Part shown: in pieces, positions 25,435 through 34,916 of the stretch
Layout of the letters: every line of letters starts with the position of its first letter
Numbering within the stretch: the stretch's first letter is position 1
DNA from: Akkermansiaceae bacterium
Lineage (GTDB): Bacteria > Verrucomicrobiota > Verrucomicrobiia > Verrucomicrobiales > Akkermansiaceae
Assembly (NCBI GenBank): GCA_017798145.1
Contig: CP059069.1
Span: 1,039,226 to 1,103,225, forward strand
Direction of reading: 5' to 3'
Length of the DNA stretch: 64,000 nucleotides
The notes under the pieces: generated by a model
Database searches by the model: none
The model's input: the letters and a program-made list of their open reading frames with translations, nothing else
Told to the model about the DNA's origin: nothing
Position numbers and translations under genes: made by a program

Positions 25435-26310
25435 TCAGATCCTTTCCACTGAAACAGAGACCTCCATCGTGCATTCGGCGGAGCCTTTGTAGCGGCCTAG
25501 GATGGGGGCGACATCGCCGTAGTCCCTGCCGACGGCGATCTTGATGTAGCGGTGGTCCGCGAGGACTGCGTTGGTGGGGTCGAAGCCGATCCAGCCGGTC
25601 TCCGGGAGATAGACCTCGCACCATGCATGGGATGCCTGGGCGCCGACGAGTTCGTTTTTTCCTCCGGTGAAGATGTAGCCGGATGCGTAGCGCGCGGGGA
25701 TGCCGACGCTGCGGCACATGCCCAGCATGATGTGGGCGAAGTCCTGGCAGACGCCCTTGCGGAGCGCGAAGGCGGTCTCGAGGTGGGTTTCGGCATCGGT
25801 GATGCCGGGCTCGTAGCAGAACTCGGAATTAATCCAGCGCATGATGGCGGCGGCTTTTCCGAAAACGGCATCCTCGGTGGCGGTGACATCGACGGCGGCT
25901 TTCCAGATCTCCGGGTTGAGGGAAACCCAGCGGCTTTCATGCAGGTAGGAGTGGCAGCGCTCGACGATTCCCGGGGATCTGAAGAAACCCATGCCTCCGG
26001 AGTAGCCGTCGTTGGGGATATGGAGGGGCAGGTTGATGACGCGGATCTGGCTTTCAACCACCATGCGCCGGTGCTGGGTGCCGATCTCGAAGGCGTGGGT
26101 GATGTTCCCGAAGAGGTCTGTGGAGCGGTTCAGGCGTGTGGGTGGCATGACCTTGACCACAGAGCCGAGGGTTTTCTGGAAAAGGAAATCCCTCGGCTCA
26201 AGGTGGAGGGTGTTCGCGTTGCCGGTGATCCAGTTGCTGTAGTGGAATTCCGTCCTGTGCCTGACCGAAAATTTCGCGCCCCCGGATTCCCTGTCGGTGG
26301 GTCGGCTCAC
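25435..26310 (-). CDS. Transglutaminase-like protein (peptide-ligase operon)
   Basis: A 291-residue COG1305-type protein. The N-terminal beta domain (FSVRHRTEFHYSNWITGNAN, LHLEPRDF) precedes a complete Cys188 (KGVCQDFAHIMLG), His228 (ASHAWCEVYLP) and Asp244 (GFDPTNA) triad. No leader is seen, so it is likely cytoplasmic. It probably acts as a peptidase or transamidase with the neighbouring ATP-grasp and alpha-E proteins. No ATG fits the N-terminus; the GTG at 26308-26310 overlaps the TGA of the upstream alpha-E gene in a GTGA junction, which strongly suggests translational coupling. Confidence 0.85.
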   Translation of the reverse strand: MSRPTDRESGGAKFSVRHRTEFHYSNWITGNANTLHLEPRDFLFQKTLGSVVKVMPPTRLNRSTDLFGNITHAFEIGTQHRRMVVESQIRVINLPLHIPNDGYSGGMGFFRSPGIVERCHSYLHESRWVSLNPEIWKAAVDVTATEDAVFGKAAAIMRWINSEFCYEPGITDAETHLETAFALRKGVCQDFAHIMLGMCRSVGIPARYASGYIFTGGKNELVGAQASHAWCEVYLPETGWIGFDPTNAVLADHRYIKIAVGRDYGDVAPILGRYKGSAECTMEVSVSVERI

Positions 26311-27347
26311 GGTCTCTGCTGCTGTTGCAGGGGTTGCTTGGTTTCTTTGGCACCGGTGGTTTCCTCCCAGGCTTCCGGCACGGGAAGCTCCTCGGGGACG
26401 AGGACATACGTCTTGAAAACCTCCTCGGCGATCTTGTTGAGGGTTGACTGGACCCCATCGAGGTATTGGTGGAGGCCCATTTCGAGGACGTCCGCCGGAT
26501 CGCCGAAGCTGAGGCCGGCAAGCATCTTGCCGGTTTCGCGCTCGGCCTCGGTGGAGAAGGAGCCGTGGCTTGCGCCGGAGATGCGGTGGAGGGTGGCGTT
26601 GATCTTGTTGATGCAGTATCGGAGGGAGCGGGGGAAGTCCGGGGAATAGAGCAGGTATTCCATCACGGTGCGTCCGTTGATTTCCAGGCCGGTGGCGCGG
26701 AATGCTCCCATCGCGCCACAGGAGCTGAGGATGGCGGACCAGTGGAGCACGCCCACGCCGCTCTGATCCATGCCCTCCGCGCCTTTCGGGAAATAGGTGG
26801 AGATGTCGAGGAAGCGTGTGGTCTTGTCGGCCCGTTCGAGGTAGCGTCCGAGGGTCATGAAATCCCAGACGGCATCGCGGGCGGTGGTGGAGACGGAGAT
26901 GCCCAGCACGGTCATCGAGGAGCGGCGGACCTCCTCGTAGAAGCGGGGCGGGTTTTCCCTGAGCAGCTGGAGCGCCTCGTCGGAACGGGTGAAGAGGTAG
27001 ATGGCGTTGAGCTCCTCCCACAGCTCGTCGGAAATCTGGTCTCGGATGGTGCGGGCGTTCTCGCGGGCGAAGCCTATGCAGGAGAAGATGCTGTTCGGGT
27101 TGCGTGTGTCCTCGGTGAGGAAGCTGATGACGTTGTCGCTGCTTGCCTCGTCATAAAGCTCGCTGAAGGCGGATTCGTCGCCGGTGCTCAGGATGATGGG
27201 CTGCCAGAAGCCGCTCAGGCGCTCGCTGTCGAGGCTCTCGAAGTCGAGGAGGAGCTGTTCGTTGACATCGATGAGCCGTGCGAGGTTATCGGCGCGTTCG
27301 ACATATCTCATCATCCAGTAAAGGGTGTTGGCTACGCGGGAAAGCAT
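26307..27347 (-). CDS. Alpha-E domain protein (DUF403, COG2307)
   Basis: A 346-residue all-helical protein starting MLSRVANTLYWMMRYVERAD, the family hallmark. Other typical segments are NARTIRDQISDELWEELN, TTARDAVWDFMTLGRYLERA and LEMGLHQYLDGVQSTLN. The family has no known activity but almost always accompanies a COG2308 ATP-grasp protein, either adjacent (here) or fused (9.5-11.9 kb). It starts 19 bases after the ATP-grasp stop and overlaps the transglutaminase start by four bases. The frame continues upstream but homology begins at the ATG at 27345-27347. Confidence 0.88.
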   Translation of the reverse strand: MLSRVANTLYWMMRYVERADNLARLIDVNEQLLLDFESLDSERLSGFWQPIILSTGDESAFSELYDEASSDNVISFLTEDTRNPNSIFSCIGFARENARTIRDQISDELWEELNAIYLFTRSDEALQLLRENPPRFYEEVRRSSMTVLGISVSTTARDAVWDFMTLGRYLERADKTTRFLDISTYFPKGAEGMDQSGVGVLHWSAILSSCGAMGAFRATGLEINGRTVMEYLLYSPDFPRSLRYCINKINATLHRISGASHGSFSTEAERETGKMLAGLSFGDPADVLEMGLHQYLDGVQSTLNKIAEEVFKTYVLVPEELPVPEAWEETTGAKETKQPLQQQQRP

Positions 27348-27366
27348 GGGGTCGTGTGTTTTGGAT

Positions 27367-28794
<1,428 letters not shown>

Positions 28795-28866
28795 GATTGG
28801 AAGGGTTTTGGGGTCTGGCGAAAGGATTAGCATCCGCCGCGCCAAAACCCCAATCGTATTTCAAAT

Positions 28867-29625
28867 TTATCGACCGCCGGTGCCGAAGCTGCCGTGCCCC
28901 CCCCCGCCCCCGCCATAGGGTGCGGCGAGCCTTTCGGGCACCGCCACGGATGGGAAAACCCGTTTCTGGAATCTCCTTTTTTCGGATCTTCCCATGAGCC
29001 ACCCGAGCCCCATGCCGCATAGCGCCAGCAGTGAGAGCGCACCGATGGTGATGAGCGCCAGCTTGAGCGAGCGGCTGCCATCGACGGGTGCTTCCTTGCG
29101 CGCGAAATATCCCTGGAGGTTCTCACCTATCCCGGAGACGAGCTTCTCCACATAGAGCTCGGGGTCCTTTTCCGGCTCGGCATCCTGGAGCACCTGCGAG
29201 ATGTTCGCGACCAGTTCGTAGGCGGGGACTCCCGCCTTGTTTTCGACCAGTCCTTCACTGGCATCCAGACCGCGCCCGAAGCCGAGCCTGCGGGTATCGG
29301 ACTCGAAGACGATGACCAGCCCGCCGCCGTCGGGCAGCCATTCCTGCTGGAGCTGCGAAGCGAGGTCGTTGGGCGATGTGGAGATCAGGACGCGCTCCAG
29401 GATCACGAAGAGGCGGTAGCCATGGCGCGCTTCCAGATCGCGGATGATCTCGATGATGCGCTGGCGGGCTGCGGGATCTTTCCCAAGCACCCCGCCATTG
29501 TCGGACAATCCGGAGGATGGCCGGGGAGGGATGTCTGCATCGGAAAGCATTTGCGCCGCAAGCGCACCGGCAAACACCGCCATGAGCGCAGCTATCAGGG
29601 AAAAGATTTTCACCGGGGGCAGCAT
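28867..29625 (-). CDS. TPM domain protein, membrane anchored
   Basis: About 252 residues: a signal peptide (MLPPVKIFSLIAALMAVFAG), a TPM domain (LSDNGGVLGKDPAARQRIIE, HGYRLFVILERVL, LPDGGGLVIVFESDTRRLGF), one transmembrane helix near residues 185-205 and a Gly-rich C-terminus (GGGGGGHGSFGTGGR). TPM proteins are extracytoplasmic; some have been linked to phosphatase activity or photosystem repair, but the function here is unknown. It lies 72 bases upstream of the ATP-grasp gene on the same strand, so it may be the first gene of that operon. The upstream in-frame TTG at 29649 is less likely than the ATG at 29625. Confidence 0.7.
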   Translation of the reverse strand: MLPPVKIFSLIAALMAVFAGALAAQMLSDADIPPRPSSGLSDNGGVLGKDPAARQRIIEIIRDLEARHGYRLFVILERVLISTSPNDLASQLQQEWLPDGGGLVIVFESDTRRLGFGRGLDASEGLVENKAGVPAYELVANISQVLQDAEPEKDPELYVEKLVSGIGENLQGYFARKEAPVDGSRSLKLALITIGALSLLALCGMGLGWLMGRSEKRRFQKRVFPSVAVPERLAAPYGGGGGGHGSFGTGGR

Positions 29626-29718
29626 CCATTTTCCCAAGCGCCCTGACAACCATGAAAAGCGTTTGCAGCGATGGATTTGCCGCTTCCATGGAAGGCATCA
29701 TCCCGCCTAACTCCCTTC

Positions 29719-30222
29719 ATGCGCGTCCTCGCCATAGACCCCGCCGTCCGCAACACCGGATACGCCATCCTGGAGGGCGATCCGCGCAAACCGTCCGTAC
29801 TCGGCTACGATGTGATCTCCATCCCGCAGTCCATCCCGCAATCCGCCGCGCTTTCCGCGATCCGCACCCACCTCGTGCACCTAATCGCCAAGCACCAGCC
29901 CGACGAGGTGGCGGTGGAGGGAATCATCTACGTACAGTCCCACCGCACGGCGATCTCGATGGGTGCGGCCCGCGCCGCCGCGTTGATCGCCGCCGCCGAC
30001 CATGGCCTGCCCGTGTACGAATACGCCCCGCGGAAAATCAAGATGGCCGTCGTCGGGAAAGGCACGGCGGACAAATCGCAGGTCGCGTTCATGGTCAGAG
30101 CCCTGTTAGGGCTTTCGGAAACCCCTCCACCGGATGCCGCGGATGCACTCGCCATAGCCCTCGCCCACCTTCAGGCATCCGATCCGATCCGCGCGAAGCT
30201 GCTCGACCGCAGGCTGGTCTGA
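29719..30222 (+). CDS. ruvC: Holliday junction endonuclease RuvC
   Basis: A 167-residue RNase H-fold resolvase. The four acidic residues fall where expected: Asp7 (LAIDPAVRNTGYA), Glu67 (VAVEGIIYV), Asp139 and Asp142 (PPPDAADALAIALAH). KIKMAVVGKGTADKSQVAFM matches the DNA-binding region. RuvC cuts Holliday junctions after RuvAB branch migration; ruvA and ruvB are not in the window. The start at 29719 (MRVLAIDP) is the family start; a longer frame runs upstream. It is a single gene with divergent or convergent neighbours. Confidence 0.93.
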   Translation: MRVLAIDPAVRNTGYAILEGDPRKPSVLGYDVISIPQSIPQSAALSAIRTHLVHLIAKHQPDEVAVEGIIYVQSHRTAISMGAARAAALIAAADHGLPVYEYAPRKIKMAVVGKGTADKSQVAFMVRALLGLSETPPPDAADALAIALAHLQASDPIRAKLLDRRLV

Positions 30223-30367
30223 CCTTTGCCACTCGCCTCCACAGAAAGAATTCCTCTGCCATTCCAAGACCCAACGGTCACTTTCAAAAATCTCGCCGGG
30301 AAGACGGAACAAACCGTCTGGCACATGCCATGTTTCCTGAATGCTTCGTCGGCGAATCGCTATCGTT

Positions 30368-31696
30368 TCACCGCAGGTAGTCCTTTCCCGCGAAGCTCGC
30401 CTTGACGCCCTCTTGCCAGGCCTTGAGCTCCTTGAGCATTTTCCCCACTTCCTGCGGATGCCCGCCCGCGATGTCCTTTTCCTGGCCGGGGTCATCCACT
30501 ATGTCGTAGAGCGTCACGGATTCCTCCCTGCGCCGCTTGCTGGGTGCGTCGAGCCGCAGGATGTGGCGACCGTCGATCCATGCCGAATTCAGGATCTCAC
30601 ATGAGGGGGGCTCGCTCTTGCCAGCGTAGCGGCCAGAGGCGAAGCCCAGCGGTTTGGGGCGGCTCTCCATCCTGCCATCGAACAGCGGGACGATGCTCAC
30701 ACCGTCGATCACCGGCTGGTGCCCCATGCTGACGCCGGCGACGTCCAGCACGGTGGGATACATGTCGATATGGCAGACCGGCACATCCGAGCGCATGGGC
30801 CTGGGGATTTTCCGTGGCCAATCAATCAGTCCGATGGTGCGCGCGCCGATGCGTCCCTTTTTCTCAATGCCGGAAGTGTCTGAGATCCCGCCATTGTCGC
30901 TGACGAACCAGAGCAGGGTATTCTCGGCGATGCCGAGCCGCTTCAGTTCTCCGCGCAGCTTGCCGACGGCGGCGTCGAGCCCCGAGATCTCGCCCCACAG
31001 GTTCTGTTCCGCTTCGGGGAGATCGGGATAGAGCTTCTTGAATTCCTCAGCGGCTTGGTGAGGGGCGTGCGGCGAACCGAAGCAGATTTGGGCGAAGAAG
31101 GGCTGGCCGCGTTCCGCGCGTTTCCCGATGAAATCGAGCGCGATCTCAATGATGGCCACCGACGTGTCGCCGGTGGTCTTGATCGGTGCCTCATCCTGCT
31201 TGTCGCTGTCGCCCACGAAGAATGCAGCACCAAGGTCGAAGTAGTTTTTGCTCCATACGGCCTCATCGAATCCGACCTTCAGAGGGTGGGTGCCGTCACG
31301 GCCCAGACCCCATTTGCCGAAGTGGCCGGTCTCGTAGCCGGCGGTCTGGAGCGCGGCTGCCACCGTGACCTCCCCCTCCTGCATCGCGCCCACTGTCGTG
31401 ACCATGCGTGCGCGCAGCGGGGTGCGTCCTGTCAGGATCGCCATGCGCCCCGGAGAGCAGGTTCCGGCGGCCGAATAGAAGTAATCGAACCGCAATCCCT
31501 CCGCCGCCATGCGGTCGAGGTGAGGGGTTTTGACGATGGGGTTGCCGCTGTAGCCCGTGTCCATGAAGCCCATGTCGTCGGCGACCACGAAAATGATGTT
31601 CGGCTTGGAATGAGGGCTATCAGCTTTGGCGGAGCCGATGAAAGCCGGAATGGCACCGAGGAGGAGGCAGGCCAGCAAAAAGAATGAACGGGTCAT
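30368..31696 (-). CDS. Secreted sulfatase with atypical CSPGR active-site motif
   Basis: A 442-residue sulfatase with a leader (MTRSFFLLACLLLGAIPAFI). The alkaline-phosphatase-like core is clear: IIFVVADDMGFMDTGYSGNP with the metal-binding Asp pair, the catalytic cysteine Cys80 in CSPGRMAILTG, GHFGKWGLGRDGTHP, GSPHAPH, and FVSDNGG. The motif is C-x-P-G-R where the usual form is C-x-P-S/T/A-R, so conversion to formylglycine is less certain. It would remove sulfate esters from a glycan in the periplasm or outside. Its start overlaps the stop of the SASA esterase (ATGA), last gene of the 38.4-30.4 kb operon. Confidence 0.85.
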   Translation of the reverse strand: MTRSFFLLACLLLGAIPAFIGSAKADSPHSKPNIIFVVADDMGFMDTGYSGNPIVKTPHLDRMAAEGLRFDYFYSAAGTCSPGRMAILTGRTPLRARMVTTVGAMQEGEVTVAAALQTAGYETGHFGKWGLGRDGTHPLKVGFDEAVWSKNYFDLGAAFFVGDSDKQDEAPIKTTGDTSVAIIEIALDFIGKRAERGQPFFAQICFGSPHAPHQAAEEFKKLYPDLPEAEQNLWGEISGLDAAVGKLRGELKRLGIAENTLLWFVSDNGGISDTSGIEKKGRIGARTIGLIDWPRKIPRPMRSDVPVCHIDMYPTVLDVAGVSMGHQPVIDGVSIVPLFDGRMESRPKPLGFASGRYAGKSEPPSCEILNSAWIDGRHILRLDAPSKRRREESVTLYDIVDDPGQEKDIAGGHPQEVGKMLKELKAWQEGVKASFAGKDYLR

Positions 31697-33135
31697 TTTC
31701 CGATGGGTGGGGTTTGGCGGTCATACCCGCAGGTGGTGAATGGCCCGACGGGCATGGCGTCGGTGTTGTAGAGCAGGTGTCCGAGGGGCTGGCCCGTGTA
31801 GGCGTAACGCACGGCGATCGGCTTCTCCACGCCCCCGGCCGAGACGATGAGTTCGGAGCCGTCGATCCTGCCATCGGCCCAGTGCCATGCGCCGTCGGCG
31901 TCCTGGATCGACAGCCACTGGAGCTTTGCGTCCGGGGTGGGAACAGCTGGCAGGAAGCCGTCCGGCAAACCTTCCGCCTTCTTCGCGACCATCAGGCCCA
32001 CCTCCGCATCATCGGTGAACGAAACGCGGATCGTTTTCCCCTCGATCTCATGGCTTTTGTAAAGCGGGCAGGCGGTGATTTTCTTCATGCCATAGACCTT
32101 GTTGAGGACGGATCGGGCCAGCCGGTCGCCGGTGTCGTATTTGTTCGGCGGGTGTTCGCCCTTGGTACCGACGTCGAGGGTGACCGCCATGCCGGTGTGG
32201 GGCAGTGCGAGGGTTTCCACATAGGCCTGACGGATCTCGGCCCGGCCGTCACCGCCTGCGGGGTTTTCGGTGGTCGATTCGCCGAGACCCGGCAACTGGA
32301 CGTAGTGGACCGGGAAGTCGCCCTGTCCCCAGGCCTTGCGCCATCCGAGGATGAGGGATTTGAGTTTCGGGTGATAGGCGCGGCCGTCCTTCATGTTGCT
32401 CTCTCCCTGATACCAGACGGCTCCGCGGATGCCGTAACCGACCAAGGGTTCCAGCAGTTCGGTGTAATGTTTGCCAGTGGGATAAGGCGGTTCGTTGAGC
32501 CAGCTCTCGATGTTCGAGCCGCCAACCGCGCGGGTCATCAGGCCAATCGGGATCAGGGCGTCCTGCTGCAGGCGGCGAGCGAAAAAGAAGGCCACCTTGC
32601 CGAAGTTCGGGGCCGTCTCCGGCGAGCAGACAAGCCAGGCATCCTCGCCCAGCAGGCGCAGCGCGGGGTAGTCGGCCTTGTCGAGCGAGTCCGCGGGATG
32701 GTGCGCGCCCCTGCCGGTTTTCATGCGACCCGCCATGTTTGACTGGCCCGCGCAAAGCCACACGTCGCCGACGAGCAGGTTGCGGATTTGCTTGGTGGCC
32801 TGCTCGCCGTCCTTCGCGCAGACCACCGTCATCGTCTTGCCCTCCGGCGAGTCGTTGACCGACTTGAGGGGCACGGCGGTCAAAGGCTCGAGCAGGAGGC
32901 GCCACCGCCCTTCGGCATCCGCGGTGGCCGTGGCGGATTTCCCGTCGAAGCCTACGGTCACCTTCGCACCGGGAAGCGTATGCCCCCATACGGGCAGCTT
33001 GATGTTTTGCTGAAGCACGCCGTTGTCACGGAATGGCCCGGCGACAGAGGGCTCAAGCGACGGCTCGGCTGCAGACGCGCCGATGAATGCGTAAACCCAG
33101 GCGAAGGTGGCGGCGAAGATGGGATGGGGTTTCAT
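31693..33135 (-). CDS. Sialate O-acetylesterase-like protein (SASA)
   Basis: A 480-residue exported SGNH-type esterase. Signal peptide MKPHPIFAATFAWVYAFIGA, an N-terminal beta domain (LPVWGHTLPGAKVTVGFDGK), then the catalytic domain with LCAGQSNMAGRMKTG (Ser nucleophile) and GAVWYQGESNMKDG, and a C-terminal beta region. The family removes O-acetyl groups from sialic acids, xylan or other glycans. It lies between two sulfatase genes and overlaps the downstream one by four bases, consistent with stepwise stripping of acetyl and sulfate groups from one polysaccharide. Confidence 0.86.
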   Translation of the reverse strand: MKPHPIFAATFAWVYAFIGASAAEPSLEPSVAGPFRDNGVLQQNIKLPVWGHTLPGAKVTVGFDGKSATATADAEGRWRLLLEPLTAVPLKSVNDSPEGKTMTVVCAKDGEQATKQIRNLLVGDVWLCAGQSNMAGRMKTGRGAHHPADSLDKADYPALRLLGEDAWLVCSPETAPNFGKVAFFFARRLQQDALIPIGLMTRAVGGSNIESWLNEPPYPTGKHYTELLEPLVGYGIRGAVWYQGESNMKDGRAYHPKLKSLILGWRKAWGQGDFPVHYVQLPGLGESTTENPAGGDGRAEIRQAYVETLALPHTGMAVTLDVGTKGEHPPNKYDTGDRLARSVLNKVYGMKKITACPLYKSHEIEGKTIRVSFTDDAEVGLMVAKKAEGLPDGFLPAVPTPDAKLQWLSIQDADGAWHWADGRIDGSELIVSAGGVEKPIAVRYAYTGQPLGHLLYNTDAMPVGPFTTCGYDRQTPPIGK

Positions 33136-33165
33136 GGCTTTTGGTATCTTTGGGGGAAAAGTGGC

Positions 33166-34860
33166 TCAACGTTTCTTTTTTCCGGCGGGCTTCGGATAGA
33201 TGAAGGTCCGCTCGGCCTCCTTTTCCCAGAGATCGGCCAGCTCGCGCACTTTCTCCGGGTGGGTTTTGCTGAGATCGTTGAGTTCGGAGCGGTCGTCCTC
33301 GATTGCGTAAAGTTCCCACGGCCGAGTTTCCCCTGCGCGCACCAGTTTCCACGGCCCCTTGCGGATCGCGGCCTTGCCGAAGTGCTCGAAGAGCAAAACC
33401 CGCTCCTCCGTGCGGTCGGCGGCGAAACCGCCTGCCAGGCTGCGGCCCTCCATCGGCAGGATGTCGTGATCGGCGAAGCGTGCGGGATACTCCTGACCGG
33501 AGAGCTCGATACAGGTGGCCATGAGATCGACCAGGTGACCCGGCTCGTGGCGCAGTTCGTTGCGGGCGGCGATGCCCTTGGGCCAATGGGCGATGAGCGG
33601 GGTGGCGATGCCGCCCTCGTGGTTGCTGCTCTTGTATTCGCGGAACGGGGTGTTGGAGACGCTGGCCCAGTTGCGGCCGTAGGCGATGTAGGTGTCGGCT
33701 GGGCCGGGCATTTCCCCCGGACCGGTGCGCACCGGGCGACCGTCGCGGGATCTCTGGGGGACCATCATGGTCTGGAGCTCGTCTTTCCCCATCGGGACGA
33801 TGTCGTCCGGCAGCGGGCGCTTCGGGGTCTTGCGACCGTTGGCCTCGGCGCAACCCCCGTTATCCTGAAGATACAGGATCAGCGTGTTGTCGAGCTGGCC
33901 GGTGGCTTGAAGGGATTCGACGATGCGGCCGATGCCCTGATCCATCGAGTCGACCATGGCCGCATAAACCTCCATGCAGCGCAGCTCCCACGCCCGTTCG
34001 GACTCATCCACCGCTTTCCACGAAGCGTCCGCGGGGCTCAGCTTCCAGTCGCCGATGACTCCGAGCGCCTTCATCTTTTCGTAACGTGCCTCGCGGATCG
34101 CCTCGTATCCGGCGTCATAGCGGCCCTTGTATTTGGCGATGTCCTTTTCGAGGGCATGCATCGGCCAGTGTGCGGCGGTGTAGGAGACATACATGAAGAA
34201 GGGTTTTCCCGCATGATCCTTGGAATGCTCGCGGACGTAACGGGAAGCGTGGTCGCTGATCGCATCGGTGTAGTAGTATTCCTTCGGCTGGTATTCCTCG
34301 TCGTTTTCGGGAGTGATCGCGTCGTTGCCGCGTGTGAGCGTCCAGGGATCGAAGAAACTACCGGCACCGATGATGGTGCCGTAGAAGCGGTCGAAGCCGC
34401 GCTGCAAAGGCCAGTTGCTCTTGTCGCCCTCAGGCTTGAGCTGCTTGGTCACGTGCCATTTGCCCGCCATGTAACTGCGGTAGCCGGCGGGCTTGAGCGC
34501 CTCGGCGATGGTGACCGCGTTGCGCGACAGGTCGCCCCGGTATCCGCGCTGGCCTCCGTCGTTGGTCATCTCGCCGATGCCCGCCTGGTGGGCGTATAGC
34601 CCGGTCAGGAGAGAGGCGCGGGTCGGGCAACAGCGGCCGGTGTTGTAGAAGCGGGTGAAGCGCAGGCCGTTCGCCGCTAGGCGGTCGAGCGTTGGAGTCT
34701 CGATTTCACCGCCGTAGCAGCCTATGTCCGAGTATCCCATGTCATCGGACATGATGAGGATGATGTTCGGCTTGCCGGGTCCGTCTTCGGCGGTGGCCGT
34801 GAGAGCCCCGATGAAGAAACAGATGGATGTGATATGGAAAAGGCGTGTCATGGGATTCAT
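33166..34860 (-). CDS. Secreted arylsulfatase-type sulfatase
   Basis: A 564-residue sulfatase with leader MNPMTRLFHITSICFFIGAL. Motifs: IILIMSDDMGYSDIGCYGGE (metal Asp pair), a canonical CCPTRASLLTG with Cys77 as the residue to be converted to formylglycine, AGKWHVTKQ, and LQDNGGCAE. The C-terminal KLVRAGETRPWELYAIEDDR is the usual sulfatase end. It is the second most upstream hydrolase of the operon, 30 bases before the SASA gene. An ATG three codons downstream (34851) is an alternative start. The preferred substrate cannot be read from sequence. Confidence 0.9.
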   Translation of the reverse strand: MNPMTRLFHITSICFFIGALTATAEDGPGKPNIILIMSDDMGYSDIGCYGGEIETPTLDRLAANGLRFTRFYNTGRCCPTRASLLTGLYAHQAGIGEMTNDGGQRGYRGDLSRNAVTIAEALKPAGYRSYMAGKWHVTKQLKPEGDKSNWPLQRGFDRFYGTIIGAGSFFDPWTLTRGNDAITPENDEEYQPKEYYYTDAISDHASRYVREHSKDHAGKPFFMYVSYTAAHWPMHALEKDIAKYKGRYDAGYEAIREARYEKMKALGVIGDWKLSPADASWKAVDESERAWELRCMEVYAAMVDSMDQGIGRIVESLQATGQLDNTLILYLQDNGGCAEANGRKTPKRPLPDDIVPMGKDELQTMMVPQRSRDGRPVRTGPGEMPGPADTYIAYGRNWASVSNTPFREYKSSNHEGGIATPLIAHWPKGIAARNELRHEPGHLVDLMATCIELSGQEYPARFADHDILPMEGRSLAGGFAADRTEERVLLFEHFGKAAIRKGPWKLVRAGETRPWELYAIEDDRSELNDLSKTHPEKVRELADLWEKEAERTFIYPKPAGKKKR

Positions 34861-34916
34861 TGAGGGTGGTTTTGAAAAGTCCTATCGACCGGTCACGGTA
34901 ATGTCCATGACCGAGC

